A stretch of 64,000 nt of DNA from Streptomyces sp. XD-27 (GTDB taxonomy: Bacteria > Actinomycetota > Actinomycetes > Streptomycetales > Streptomycetaceae). The translations under genes were made by a program, and so were the position numbers. Numbering within the stretch: the first letter of the stretch is position 1; each line of letters begins with the position of its first letter. The stretch spans positions 1,736,001 through 1,800,000 of the forward strand of contig NZ_CP130713.1 of the NCBI RefSeq assembly GCF_030553055.1. The letters are read 5' to 3'. Below the pieces are notes generated by a model. The model did not search any database. It was not told where the DNA came from and saw nothing but the letters and a program-made list of their open reading frames with translations. This document shows positions 28,375 through 37,379 of the stretch, piece after piece.

Positions 28375-30921
28375 TCAGGGTGTCCCGGATGGGGTTGCGG
28401 TGGTCGCTTCGCGGGCGCGTAGGGCGCGTCGTACGTCGTCCAGTTGGTCGGCGAGGCGGCGGCGGAGGGCGGGCAGGAGGTCGGTGTCGCGCAGGCACTC
28501 CTCGCCGAGCCGCAGTGTCTCGGGGTCGGCGCCCGTGGGGAAGCCGTATCGGCCGACGGCCTCGGCGATGGCGGGGCCGCGGCGGTCGGCGAGGGCGACG
28601 GCGGCGGGGAAGTACCGGGGTAGGTAGCCGCGGAGGAGGTCGTGCTGCTCGGGCTGCCAGAAGCCGTCGGCGGTGGCGGTGACCAGGTAGTTCGACAGGT
28701 CGTCCCGCTCGAACAGGGCGGCCCAGGCGGCTTCCTTGGCCGCGGGGTCGGGCAGCGCGGCGCGGCAGCGGGCGGCGCCTTCGGCGCCGGTGGCGCTGGG
28801 GTCGCGGGCGAGTTCGGCTTCGATGTCGGCGGGGGTGGCTGCGCCGAGTACGGCGAGCCGGAGCAGGAAGCGCCAGCGCAGTTCCGGGTCGAGCGCGGGG
28901 CCGCCGGGTACGGTGCCGTCGGCGAGCCAGTCGGTGAGTTCTGCGGTGCCGGTGGCGCAGTCGGCGTAGGTCCGTACGGCGGCCAGCCGCAGTCCGGGGC
29001 CCGAGCCGTCCTCGGTGCGGCGCAGCAGGTCCCGGCAGGTGGCGAGCAGGGTGTTCAGGGCCGCGGGGCGTTGTTCGGCGGGGAGGTGGAGGTCGGCGAT
29101 GTGGAGCCGGGCGAAGCCGAGGACGCCTTCGACGATCGCGGTGTCGGTCTCGTGCGGCAGGTGGGTGCGGACGGTGTCGAGGTAGGTGGCGGGGTCGAGT
29201 GCGCCGTCGCGCACCATGTCGCGGGCGGCGTTCCAGATCACGGCGCGGGTGAGGGGGTCGGGGAGGCCGGACAGGGAGCGTTCGACGGTGTCCCAGGAGC
29301 CGGGGTCGAGGCGGATCTTGGCGTAGCTGAGGTCGGCGTCGTTGAGGAGGAGCAGGTCGGGGCGGTGTCCGGTGAAGGTCAGGGTGAGGCTCTGGCCGCT
29401 GCCGTCGAGGTCGGCCTCGATGCGCTTGCGTGGTGTGAGCTGGTGGGGGGCGGCGGGCCGCTGGTCGTACAGGCCGATGGAGATGCGGTGGGGGCGGGTG
29501 CCGTCGCCGCTGCCGTGGTGGTGGATGCGGGCGGTCCAGCGGTCGCCGTCGGTGGTGATCTCGGGTGTGAGGGTGTCGACGCCGGTGGTGCGCAGCCAGC
29601 GGTCGGCCCAGGCGTGGACGTCGCGGCCGGAGGCGCGGGCGAGGGAGTCGATGAAGTCGGCGAGGGTGGCGTTGCCGAACCGGTGCCGGGTGAAGTGGTC
29701 GTTGATGCCGGCGAGGAAGTCCTTCTCGCCGAGCCAGGCGACGAGTTGGCGGAGGGCGGAGGCGCCCTTGGCGTAGGAGATGCCGTCGAAGTTGAGGCGG
29801 GCGGAGGCGGTGTCGGGGACGCCATCGGGGGCGGGGGCGACGGGGTGGGTGGAGGGCCGCTGGTCGGCGTCGTAGCCCCAGCTCTTGCGGCGGACGCCGA
29901 AGTCGGCCCAGGTGCCGGTGTAGCGGGTGGCTTCGGTGAGGATCTGGAAGCCCATGTACTCGGCGAAGGACTCGTTCAGCCAGATGTCGTCCCACCAGCG
30001 CATGGTGACGAGGTCGCCGAACCACATGTGGGCCATCTCGTGGGCGATGACCATGGCGCGGGTCTGGCGCTGGGCGTCGGTGACGGCGGAGCGGTAGATG
30101 TATTCGTCGCGGAAGGTGACGAGGCCGGGGTTCTCCATGGCGCCGGAGTTGAACTCGGGGACGAAGGCCTGGTCGTAGGAGTCGAAGGGGTAGGGCTCGT
30201 CGAAGATCTCGTGGTAGCGGTCGAAGCAGCGTTTGGTGATGTCGAAGAGTTCGTCGGCGTCCGTGTCGAGGTGGGGGGCCAGGGAGCGGCGGACGTGGAG
30301 TCCGAGGGGCAGTCCGCGGTGTTCGGTGTGTACGGAGTGGTACGGGCCGGCGGCGAGCGCCATCAGGTAGGTGCTGATGGGCGGGGTGGGGGCGAGCTGC
30401 CAGCGGCCGTCGGCGGGGTCGTCGACGCGTTGCGCGATGCCGTTGCCGAGGACGGTCCATTCGGGTGGGGCGGTGACGGTGACCTCGAAGACGGCCTTGA
30501 GGTCGGGTTGGTCGAAGGCGGCGAACACCTGGTCGGCGTCGGCCATGCAGCACATGGTGTACAGGTATGTCTCGCCGTCGGCGGGGTCGGTGAAGCGGTG
30601 CATGCCCTCGCCGGTGTGCGAGTAGCGCATGTCGGTTTCGACGCGTAGTTCGTGCTCGCCCGCGGTGAGACCGGTGAGGGCGAGCCGGTTGTCCGTGAAT
30701 GCGGCGGGGTCGAGGTCGTGGCCGTCGAGGGTGGCGCGGTGCAGGGTCGCGGGCCTGAGTTCGACGAAGGTGTCGGTGTCCGCCTCGCGCGCGCTGAAGC
30801 GGATGGTGGTGGTGGAGCCGAACAGCTCCTCTCCGCGCGTGAGATCGAGGTCGATGTGGTAGCGGTGGGTGTCGATCAGGCGGGCTCGGGTCTGCGCTTC
30901 GTCGCGCCTCAGTACGGACAT
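28375..30921 (-). CDS. pepN: Aminopeptidase N (M1 family)
   Basis: 848 residues, full length for the actinobacterial type. The N-terminal beta domain starts RARLIDTHRYHIDLDL. The substrate-recognition motif GAMENPGLVTFRD (~260) and the zinc site HEMAHMWFGDLVTMRWWDD followed by NESFAEYMG (~295-320) are intact; the two His and the distal Glu bind zinc and the Glu of HEMAH is catalytic. The C-terminal ERAP1-like helical domain spans ~520-835. It trims N-terminal residues from cytosolic peptides. ATG 30921 has a weak ribosome site; no better start was seen. Monocistronic. Confidence 0.96.
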   Translation of the reverse strand: MSVLRRDEAQTRARLIDTHRYHIDLDLTRGEELFGSTTTIRFSAREADTDTFVELRPATLHRATLDGHDLDPAAFTDNRLALTGLTAGEHELRVETDMRYSHTGEGMHRFTDPADGETYLYTMCCMADADQVFAAFDQPDLKAVFEVTVTAPPEWTVLGNGIAQRVDDPADGRWQLAPTPPISTYLMALAAGPYHSVHTEHRGLPLGLHVRRSLAPHLDTDADELFDITKRCFDRYHEIFDEPYPFDSYDQAFVPEFNSGAMENPGLVTFRDEYIYRSAVTDAQRQTRAMVIAHEMAHMWFGDLVTMRWWDDIWLNESFAEYMGFQILTEATRYTGTWADFGVRRKSWGYDADQRPSTHPVAPAPDGVPDTASARLNFDGISYAKGASALRQLVAWLGEKDFLAGINDHFTRHRFGNATLADFIDSLARASGRDVHAWADRWLRTTGVDTLTPEITTDGDRWTARIHHHGSGDGTRPHRISIGLYDQRPAAPHQLTPRKRIEADLDGSGQSLTLTFTGHRPDLLLLNDADLSYAKIRLDPGSWDTVERSLSGLPDPLTRAVIWNAARDMVRDGALDPATYLDTVRTHLPHETDTAIVEGVLGFARLHIADLHLPAEQRPAALNTLLATCRDLLRRTEDGSGPGLRLAAVRTYADCATGTAELTDWLADGTVPGGPALDPELRWRFLLRLAVLGAATPADIEAELARDPSATGAEGAARCRAALPDPAAKEAAWAALFERDDLSNYLVTATADGFWQPEQHDLLRGYLPRYFPAAVALADRRGPAIAEAVGRYGFPTGADPETLRLGEECLRDTDLLPALRRRLADQLDDVRRALRAREATTATPSGTP

Positions 30922-31083
30922 GGGGACATGCTGCCGTACGGCGTGCGGTGGCGCAGCGGTGAGGGACGAGGTCCGCGCTGAGCTGAAGCGGCTCTCTTTC
31001 GGGAATCGGGCATAGCGCGGGTGCGATCCGGTCAGCGGGCGCCGGGGTGCTGCCCAGCGGGCGGGCGGCGGGGTGCGGTCCGG

Positions 31084-31830
31084 TCAGCGGGCGCGGGTGT
31101 AGGTGATCCTCTCGTTTTCGCACTCCCCTGTCAGTTGTTCGAGGGCGGCGGCTTCGGCGCGGTCGGCGGTCAGCCGCCAGCGTCCCTTGACCACGAGCCA
31201 CTCGGCGGTGTAGCGGCAGTCGGCGCTGTCGTCGGAGGGCTCCCATTGGGCGGGGTCCTGGTCGCCCTTGGCGCGGATCTCGGCGGCGGTGATGGCGGCC
31301 AGGGACCGGGGGTCGTCCTGGTCGTTGGCGTAGGCGCGGCGGTCGTCCTCGGACCAGGTCGAGGCGCCGGAGTCCCAGGCCTCGGCGAGGGGAACCATGT
31401 GGTCGATGCCGAGGGAGCGCGCGGTGGTGTGGTCGGTCTTGTCGTAGTACGAGTGCCAGGCGCCGCCGACGAGGGTGCAGCGGGAGTCGGTCTCCGGTGG
31501 GGAGACGGCCTCCTCCAGCAGCACCTCGTCCCGGGTGTCGCAGCCGTCCTGGTCCTCGTCGGTCCAGTGCGGGAAGAGGTCGCGGCGGTAGCCGGTGCGG
31601 TCCTCGGCGGCGATGGGCAGGTCGGCGACGGCCTGGTGCAGGGTGGTGGTGACGGTGTCTCCCGACGTCGCTGTCGCCGGGGTGGCGGGTGTGGTCAGCA
31701 GGGCCGCGGCCGTCGCCGCGCAGGCCGTGATCGCGGTGCGGACGCGGAGCCGCGTACGGGTGCGAGTCCGGATACGCGTATGGGTACGGGTGCGAGTACG
31801 GATACGGGTACGGGTGCCGATGTGTGCCAT
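31084..31830 (-). CDS. Secreted HNH-type nuclease (DUF1524-like) with an Arg/Thr-repeat signal peptide
   Basis: 248 residues from ATG 31830, supported by AAGGAGGACTGGC. The first ~32 residues alternate Thr with Arg/Ile/Val (GTRTRIRTRTRTHTRIRT) before a normal hydrophobic core (~33-50) and an Ala cleavage region; the repeat comes from a degenerate hexamer in the DNA at 31740-31818. The mature domain has the IDHMVPLAEAWDSGA motif with the catalytic His, then YANDQDDPRSLAAI and GDQDPAQWEP, as in secreted DUF1524/HNH proteins. Likely a secreted nuclease. Four Cys suggest disulfides. Its 3' end is partly duplicated 50 bp downstream. Confidence 0.85.
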   Translation of the reverse strand: MAHIGTRTRIRTRTRTHTRIRTRTRTRLRVRTAITACAATAAALLTTPATPATATSGDTVTTTLHQAVADLPIAAEDRTGYRRDLFPHWTDEDQDGCDTRDEVLLEEAVSPPETDSRCTLVGGAWHSYYDKTDHTTARSLGIDHMVPLAEAWDSGASTWSEDDRRAYANDQDDPRSLAAITAAEIRAKGDQDPAQWEPSDDSADCRYTAEWLVVKGRWRLTADRAEAAALEQLTGECENERITYTRAR

Positions 31831-31903
31831 GCCAGTCCTCCTTCTGGGGCTGGCACCTTCCTAGCGGGAGGGACTGTGCGGCGGGCCGTGCAGGCGTGGA
31901 GGA

Positions 31904-32278
31904 TCACTCGAGCGGGGTGGCCGCGGGGGTGTCGTCCGGGGTCGGGGCGGCTTCGGCGATCCGCTCGTGGTGGCGGATGACCTCGGCGATGATGAAGTTG
32001 AGCAGCTTCTCGGCGAAGGCGGGGTCGAGGTTGGCGCTTTCCGCGAGGTGCCGCAGCCGGGCGATCTGGCGGGCTTCGCGGGAGGGGTCGGCGGGCGGCA
32101 GCCGGTGGGCGGCCTTGAGGTGGCCGACCTGCTGGGTGCATTTGAAGCGCTCGGCGAGCATGTGGACCACGGCGGCGTCGATGTTGTCGATGCTCTCGCG
32201 CAGCCGGCTCAGCTCGGCTCGTACGGACTCGTCGATGGCGCCGGATGCGTCGTTGTCGGCGGGTTCGCGGTTCGTCAT
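31904..32278 (-). CDS. Chorismate mutase (AroQ type)
   Basis: 124 residues. The all-helical AroQ domain (~18-108) has ELSRLRESIDNIDAAVVHML, ERFKCTQQVGHLKA, DPSREARQIARLRHLAE and FAEKLLNFIIAEVIRHHE; Arg and Lys of the first two helices and Arg of DPSREARQ match active-site positions. It converts chorismate to prephenate for Phe and Tyr, competing with the trpE product for chorismate. The start ATG 32278 lies 9 bp after the AraC stop, with AAGG overlapping that stop, so both genes are co-transcribed. The C-terminal ~15 residues are Pro/Thr-rich and unrelated to the fold. Confidence 0.9.
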   Translation of the reverse strand: MTNREPADNDASGAIDESVRAELSRLRESIDNIDAAVVHMLAERFKCTQQVGHLKAAHRLPPADPSREARQIARLRHLAESANLDPAFAEKLLNFIIAEVIRHHERIAEAAPTPDDTPAATPLE

Positions 32279-32287
32279 GAGCAGACC

Positions 32288-33187
32288 TTATGTGGCGTGG
32301 CCCTCGACGGGGGAGCCGGGCGCGATGGTGGGCGGCCGGTCGGGCTCGGGTACGCGGTCGCTCCAGCCGCCGGGGACGGTGCGGCCCTGCTGCTGGCGGA
32401 AGCGGACGGGTGAGGTGCCGACGCGGCGGGTGAACAGTCTGCTGAAGTAGGCGGGGTCGTCGTAGCCGACGCGGCGGGCGACGGCGGCGACCGGGAGTTC
32501 GGTGCCGACGAGGAGTTCCTTGGCGCGGCCGAGCCTGATGGCGAGCAGGTAGTCCTTGGGGCTGCAGCCGGCGCCGCGGCGTACGGCGGCGCGTAGTTCG
32601 GCGGGGGTCATCCCGTGCCGGGCGGCGTGTTCGGCGACGGACAGCGGGCGGCAGGCGTCGCGGGCCAGGGCCTGGAGGACGGGGTGGCCGTCGCCGCCGG
32701 TGTCGGCGCGGGCGCGGCGCAGCGCGACGAGGAGTTCGTGGACGGCGGCGGCGGCCTCGACCTCCAGGAACGGGTTGCCCGGCCGGGCGGCGCGGACGAT
32801 CCGGCCGATGGCGGCGCGCGCGGTGGCGGTGTCGGTGAGCGGTACGACGGGCCGGTCGGGGTCGATGTAGCCGAGTTCGGTGTAGGTGGTGGTGGCCGGT
32901 CCGGTGAAGTCGACGAAGCTTTCGTCCCAGCCGGGGTCGGGGGCGTAGTGGTGCGGTGTGCCGGGGGTGAGCCAGATCAGGGCGGGTGCGGTGATGGTGT
33001 GGCGGCGGCCGTCGGTGCTCTGGTACCAGCCGCGGCCGGCGCTGATGACGACGGCCACGTGGTGGTCGAGGGTGCGCGGGCCGACTTCGGGCAGGGCGCC
33101 GTGCTGGAGGCCGACGCCGAGGCAGACCAGGCCGAGCCGGTGGTGGGCCGGGCTGGGCGTGAAGTACCGCATCCAGGTGTGGTACAC
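32288..33187 (-). CDS. AraC-family transcriptional regulator
   Basis: 299 residues from GTG 33187, which follows GGAGGGAGCCC; ATG 33172 is a weaker alternative. The N-terminal cupin-type sensor domain (~1-155) contains LDHHVAVVISAGRGWYQS and PALIWLTPGTPHHYAPD, typical of AraC_binding domains that sense a sugar. The C-terminal double helix-turn-helix (~170-270) includes SVAEHAARHGMTPAELRAAV and DDPAYFSRLFTRRVGTSPVRFR. Located between a GH101 glycosidase gene upstream on the same strand and chorismate mutase downstream; control of the glycosidase is the plausible job (inference). The C-terminal ~25 residues are Pro-rich. Confidence 0.9.
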   Translation of the reverse strand: MYHTWMRYFTPSPAHHRLGLVCLGVGLQHGALPEVGPRTLDHHVAVVISAGRGWYQSTDGRRHTITAPALIWLTPGTPHHYAPDPGWDESFVDFTGPATTTYTELGYIDPDRPVVPLTDTATARAAIGRIVRAARPGNPFLEVEAAAAVHELLVALRRARADTGGDGHPVLQALARDACRPLSVAEHAARHGMTPAELRAAVRRGAGCSPKDYLLAIRLGRAKELLVGTELPVAAVARRVGYDDPAYFSRLFTRRVGTSPVRFRQQQGRTVPGGWSDRVPEPDRPPTIAPGSPVEGHAT

Positions 33188-33296
33188 GGGCTCCCTCCGT
33201 CCGAACACGCCCGATCGTTGTCGATGAACGGGCGCTCCGCCAGAGGGCGGATAGGGATCGGCGGGAGGCGCTGTGCGGGGCCGGTCACGGGGCGGT

Positions 33297-33343
33297 GCCG
33301 CCGCCCCCTTGTGGGGGGTGTGGTGCGAGAAGGGGGCGGCGGC
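33297..33343 (-). terminator. Terminator after the GH101 gene
   Basis: Perfect 14-bp inverted repeat GCCGCCGCCCCCTT / AAGGGGGCGGCGGC with a 19-nt G/T-rich loop, starting 3 bp beyond the GH101 stop on the minus strand and separating it from the AraC gene. Confidence 0.8.
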
Positions 33344-33345
33344 GG

Positions 33346-36300
33346 TCAGCGGGGAGGTGCGGTCCTGCCGAGGTCCTCCACCGTGAAGGAGTCCATGGTC
33401 AACTCCGAGGTTCCGTTGTCGCCGGTTTTCCTCAGACCGACCCAGGCTTCGCCGGTGGCGGGGGCGGTGAACTCGTAGGAGTGGGTGGCGGGGGCGGTCG
33501 CCTCGGGCAGCGGGGTGCGGCTCAGTTCGCGGGGGGCGGGCTCGTCGACGGCGGTGATCCACGCGTACTGCCCGGCCGTCTCGTTCTCGTACCGGAAGGT
33601 GACCCGGTAGCGGTGCCCGGCCTGGAAGCGGACGGTGTGCGGCACGGTGCGGTAGACGAGTCCGGGGTTCTCGCCGCGGGACTTGAGCGCTTCGGCGCCG
33701 TCGATGACGTCGTCGATCGCCTTGCCGTTCCAGCCGGCCTGGGTGTACGGGGCGTGCCGCTGGGCGATGTGGGTGCGCGGGTCGGTGGTGCCGCCGGCGT
33801 CGCCCTTGACGAAGGGGCCCCAGCCTTGGGGGACGTGTTCGAAGTCCTCGTGGAGCAGTGTGCCCGGCGTGCGGCGGCGGGTGGTGGGGACGACGCGTAC
33901 GTTGTCGAACCGTACCCGTGCCGTTCCTGGCTCGGCGTGGAGGGTGAGGTCGACCGGCCCGCCGCCGTCGGGGACGGTGAAGTAGGTGAACATGCGCTGG
34001 AAGCGGGTGCCGTGTTTGCGGTCGGCGGCCATGTGGTTGGCGGCGGTGGAGGTCTCGGTCCAGTTCTCGGCGGTGATGCCGTCGGCCGTGCGGACGGTGA
34101 GTGCGGCGCGGCGCCGCTCCCCCGGGCGCTGTCCGACCTCGACCTGGACGGATGCGGCGTAGTCGCCGGGGGCGAGCCGGGTCAGCCGCTGGCCGGCGGC
34201 GGCGGCCGGGCCGGGGCCGAGGATCAGTTCGTAGTCGCCGAGGTCGCTGCGTTCGATGCCGGCCGGGCCGATGGTGTGCCAGCCGTTCAGGGAGCCGGAG
34301 TGGAATCCGGGGTCGTGGACCGGGGTGCCCTGGCCCCAGTCGGGTGCGGGCTGGGCGGGGGCGGGGGCCTTGTGGACCACGTACGGCTGGTCGGGCCGCG
34401 CGGTGATGGTGATCTTCCCGTTGCGGACGGGGAGTTGGGTGGCGTCGGCGCGTCCTTGGTCGGTGAGCCGGTACAGCACGACGGTTCGCAGGTCGGTCCA
34501 GCCGCGGGGCAGCCGCCAGGTGGTGGTGCCACCGGCGGGGTGGTAGTGGTAGAGCCGGGCCGGGTCGGTGGCTTTGCGCGGCTCCCAGGGCAGCAGATAC
34601 GTTCCGCCGTCGTAGACGAGCCGTCCGTCGGTGGTGATGCGCCGTACGCCGCCGGTGTCGGTGACCGCGGTCGCGGTGGGGCCCTCGAAGGTGATCTCGT
34701 GGTCGCGCCAGGTGCGGATGGGGTACGCCTGGAGGTATTTGGCGGGCAGGCTGTCGGTCCAGATCAGCCGGTAGAAGGCGGTCCAGTCGGTTTTGCCGGT
34801 CCAGCCTTCGAAGCTGCCGGTGCGCGGGATGCCGAGCAGGGTGGGCCACTTGTCGGCGAAGACGTCCTTGTGGTGGTTGCGCAGGAATCTGATCAGGCGG
34901 GAGTTGATGCCGCGTGAGGTGTCGGGGCCGTAGTCGGTCTCGGTGGCCCAGTGGGACCACAGGGCGGAGCGTTCCAGTCCGTGGCCCCATTCGGTGGTGA
35001 TGTGCCAGCCCTGGTCGCGCAGGGCGCGCTGGAGTCGGTCGGAGGTCCAGCCTGATTCGCGGAAGACGTCGATGTAGAGCGTGTTGAGGGCGGGGTCGGT
35101 CTGGTCGCGCAGGTCCTGGAAGCGTTGGATGACGTCGCCGGAGACCAGGTCGCGGCGCTGGTCGATGCGGTAGGACTGGTCGAGCCAGTCCCATTGCTTG
35201 TCGGTGGTGTCCACCAGGGTCTCGGAGAAGGCGCGGGCGACGGGGTAGGACTCGGTGACGTTGACGTGGACGCCGAAGTCGCTGTGCCATGTGCTGCCTT
35301 CGCGGAGGAGGGTGTTGAGGTCGTCCAGGCCGCCGGCGCGCTTGTTGTAGTTGTCCGCGTAGTCGGGGTGGGCGGAGTCGTGGCCTTCGGATTGGTAGCC
35401 CTTGAGCAGCGTGTACTGGCGCAGCCCGTCGGTGGCCAGGCAGATCCGCTTGACGTGGTCGAGGGTGGCGAGGAACGGGTTGGTGGCCTGGCTGGCGAAG
35501 TTGAAGGCGATGTGGGGGACGACGCGCAGGTGCTGTTCGTCGGCGCCCAGGGGTTCGGTCATGATGTCGCGCAGCGCGATGGCGGCGTCCTGCCAGTCGA
35601 TGGTGCCGTCGCCGTTGCGGTCGCGGGTGAGGATCACGGTGGCGTACGGCAGTGGTTCGGTGGCGTCGTTCGGGGCGGTGGCGGCCCGGTGCGTCCACTG
35701 GCCGCAGCCCAGGCGCACGGCGAGCCGGCCGTCGTCGCACCTGACGGTCTGCCGCCACAGGCGTCCGTTCTCCCAGGTGGTCCCGGCGGCGGTGGAGGGT
35801 CTGTCCCAGACGGTGTTGGTCTCGACGGCGGCGGCCAGGGCGTCGGTGGCGGCGACGGCGTACGCGCAGCCCAGGGGTGCGGCGTCCACGGGGGTCGCGG
35901 GGTTGCCGGGCCTAACGAGGGTGTCGCCGCTTGCGGCCTTGTCCAGTTCGATACGGGCGGCCAGCAGGGCGGCGCCGGGCTGGTCGGCGCGGACGGTGAG
36001 CAGGGCGAGGCCGGGGATGCGCAGGGTGCCGACGCGGAGAGCGTCGGTGTCGCTGATGTGGGTGACGCGCCAGTGCACCTGCCAGTCCCGTACGCGGATC
36101 TCCACGCCGATCCGGGTGCCGCCGGTGAAGGCGAGGGTGTAGGTGATGTGGTCGCTGTGTGCGGTGCTGGTGACCTGGGGGGTCAGCTCGGTGTCGCCGA
36201 TGAGGACGGAGCCGACGGGGCGTGTCTGGGCGTGGAGTACGGCGCGGGTGCCGCGGTCGGTGTAGGAGATGACGCGCGGGAAGTCGGTGCCGACCCGGAC

Positions 36301-36465
36301 CTCCAGCCGCGGCGACCGGATGACGGTGTCGGCGGTGCGGGCGCCGGGGGCGGCGTGCGCCGACCCGCCGCCGGGGCCCAGTGCCGTGCCGATTCCGGCC
36401 ATCGCACCGGTGGCCACGACCGTTCTGCGGCTGGGGCCCGTGCCCCGCTCCCCGTGCTTCGTCAA
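33346..36465 (-). CDS. GH101-type endo-alpha-N-acetylgalactosaminidase, secreted
   Basis: 1039 residues from TTG 36465, chosen because GGAGGAG stands seven bases before it; ATG 36534 further upstream has no ribosome site. A twin-arginine-like leader (PSRRTVVATGAMAG) leads to an Ala-rich cleavage region. The GH101 catalytic region (~200-640) contains HIAFNFASQATNPFL, GYQSEGHDSAHPDYADNYN, NTLYIDVFRESGW (probable nucleophile Asp) and ITTEWGHGLERSALWSHW (probable acid/base Glu), followed by beta-sandwich domains with two carbohydrate-binding-like modules (~740-900 and ~920-1035). The family releases Gal-GalNAc core-1 O-glycans from glycoproteins. Catalytic residues are assigned by motif position only. 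Confidence 0.85.
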   Translation of the reverse strand: MTKHGERGTGPSRRTVVATGAMAGIGTALGPGGGSAHAAPGARTADTVIRSPRLEVRVGTDFPRVISYTDRGTRAVLHAQTRPVGSVLIGDTELTPQVTSTAHSDHITYTLAFTGGTRIGVEIRVRDWQVHWRVTHISDTDALRVGTLRIPGLALLTVRADQPGAALLAARIELDKAASGDTLVRPGNPATPVDAAPLGCAYAVAATDALAAAVETNTVWDRPSTAAGTTWENGRLWRQTVRCDDGRLAVRLGCGQWTHRAATAPNDATEPLPYATVILTRDRNGDGTIDWQDAAIALRDIMTEPLGADEQHLRVVPHIAFNFASQATNPFLATLDHVKRICLATDGLRQYTLLKGYQSEGHDSAHPDYADNYNKRAGGLDDLNTLLREGSTWHSDFGVHVNVTESYPVARAFSETLVDTTDKQWDWLDQSYRIDQRRDLVSGDVIQRFQDLRDQTDPALNTLYIDVFRESGWTSDRLQRALRDQGWHITTEWGHGLERSALWSHWATETDYGPDTSRGINSRLIRFLRNHHKDVFADKWPTLLGIPRTGSFEGWTGKTDWTAFYRLIWTDSLPAKYLQAYPIRTWRDHEITFEGPTATAVTDTGGVRRITTDGRLVYDGGTYLLPWEPRKATDPARLYHYHPAGGTTTWRLPRGWTDLRTVVLYRLTDQGRADATQLPVRNGKITITARPDQPYVVHKAPAPAQPAPDWGQGTPVHDPGFHSGSLNGWHTIGPAGIERSDLGDYELILGPGPAAAAGQRLTRLAPGDYAASVQVEVGQRPGERRRAALTVRTADGITAENWTETSTAANHMAADRKHGTRFQRMFTYFTVPDGGGPVDLTLHAEPGTARVRFDNVRVVPTTRRRTPGTLLHEDFEHVPQGWGPFVKGDAGGTTDPRTHIAQRHAPYTQAGWNGKAIDDVIDGAEALKSRGENPGLVYRTVPHTVRFQAGHRYRVTFRYENETAGQYAWITAVDEPAPRELSRTPLPEATAPATHSYEFTAPATGEAWVGLRKTGDNGTSELTMDSFTVEDLGRTAPPR

Positions 36466-36568
36466 CGCGCTGCTCCTCCGGCTCGTCGCCTGGGTTTCCT
36501 CCACACCCTGGGGCGGGACGGCGCCTGAGCCCATGGACAAAGCGTGGGGGGTGTTGGACTCGTGGGGC

Positions 36569-36699
36569 GGGTGCGGTCACGGGCTGTGGGTGCGGTCTAC
36601 GGGCTGCGGGTGCGGTCACGGGCTCGGGGCAGCGTCCGCCGGCTCAGGTCAGCGTCCATCGGCTCAGGTCAGCGCCCGTCGGCTCAGGTCAGCGTCCGG
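36569..36699. repeat. Two adjacent families of ~20-bp tandem repeats
   Basis: First family: three copies of GGGTGCGGTCACGGGCTG(T) starting at 36569, 36588 and 36608, with small differences. Second family: three copies of CGGCTCAGGTCAGCGTCC plus two variable bases, starting at 36640, 36660 and 36680, and a more diverged copy just before. The last unit of the second family contains the stop codon and final codons of the metallo-beta-lactamase gene (stop at 36684), so the array appears to be built from the gene's 3' end. Confidence 0.85.
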
Positions 36700-37379
36700 G
36701 CGGCGGCGCGCAGGGCGGCGCCCGCGCCGGTGGTCAGCGGGTCGCCGTGGCCGAAGCAGGCGGTCTCCACGTCCAGGGCGGCCTGTTTGCGGAAGGCGTC
36801 GGCCATGCGGGCGGGTTCGAGGTTGAACACGCCCGGCATCAACTGTCCCACGTTGGCGATGGTGTCGCCGGTGAACAGCACGCCGGAGTCGGGCAGATGG
36901 AGCGCCACGCTGCCGTGGGTGTGGCCGGGTACGTGCAGTATGCGGGCGGGTTCGCCCCAGTCGAGGGTGTCGCCGTCGGACAGTTCCCGGTCGACCGGCA
37001 CGGCCGGGGCCGGTGGCACCTGCGGGGCGTTGGCCTCGTAGAGCGGGATCTCCCAGTCGGCGAGCACCGGGTCCGGCAGCGGCTGCGCGCCGCTGATGAC
37101 GGGGGCGTCGGCGGCGCCGGCGAGGATGCGGGCGCCGGTGGCGGCGGCCAGGGCGGCGGCGGAACCGTAGTGGTCCTTGTGGCAGTGGGTGATGAGGATC
37201 TCGCGCAGGTCGGTGGGGCCCGACGCGCCGAGTCCGGCGAGGGCGTCCAGGATCGGCTTCTCGTAGCCCGCCCATCCGCAGTCCACCAGCGCGAAGCCGT
37301 CCGGGATCCGGACGGCGTACGCCTGGCCCACGGGGAAGCGCAGCATCCAGACGGTGTCGGTGACGTGGGTGATCTCCAT
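36684..37379 (-). CDS. Metallo-beta-lactamase-fold hydrolase
   Basis: 231 residues from ATG 37379; no ribosome site is evident and the frame is open 60 bp upstream, so the start is tentative. The zinc motif THCHKDHYG (~75) supplies H.H.DH, with further ligands in HVPGHTHGS (~145), LFTGDTIAN (~165) and CFGHGDPL (~215). This is the glyoxalase II/arylsulfatase-like branch rather than a true beta-lactamase; the substrate is unknown and no signal peptide is seen, so it is cytoplasmic. Flanked by the GH101 gene and, downstream, repeats derived from its own 3' end. Confidence 0.88.
   Translation of the reverse strand: MEITHVTDTVWMLRFPVGQAYAVRIPDGFALVDCGWAGYEKPILDALAGLGASGPTDLREILITHCHKDHYGSAAALAAATGARILAGAADAPVISGAQPLPDPVLADWEIPLYEANAPQVPPAPAVPVDRELSDGDTLDWGEPARILHVPGHTHGSVALHLPDSGVLFTGDTIANVGQLMPGVFNLEPARMADAFRKQAALDVETACFGHGDPLTTGAGAALRAAARTLT

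Noticed and set aside
36466..36540. Upstream ATG/TTG starts for the GH101 gene
   Set aside because: No ribosome site; TTG 36465 has GGAGGAG at ideal distance and gives a Tat-like leader directly.
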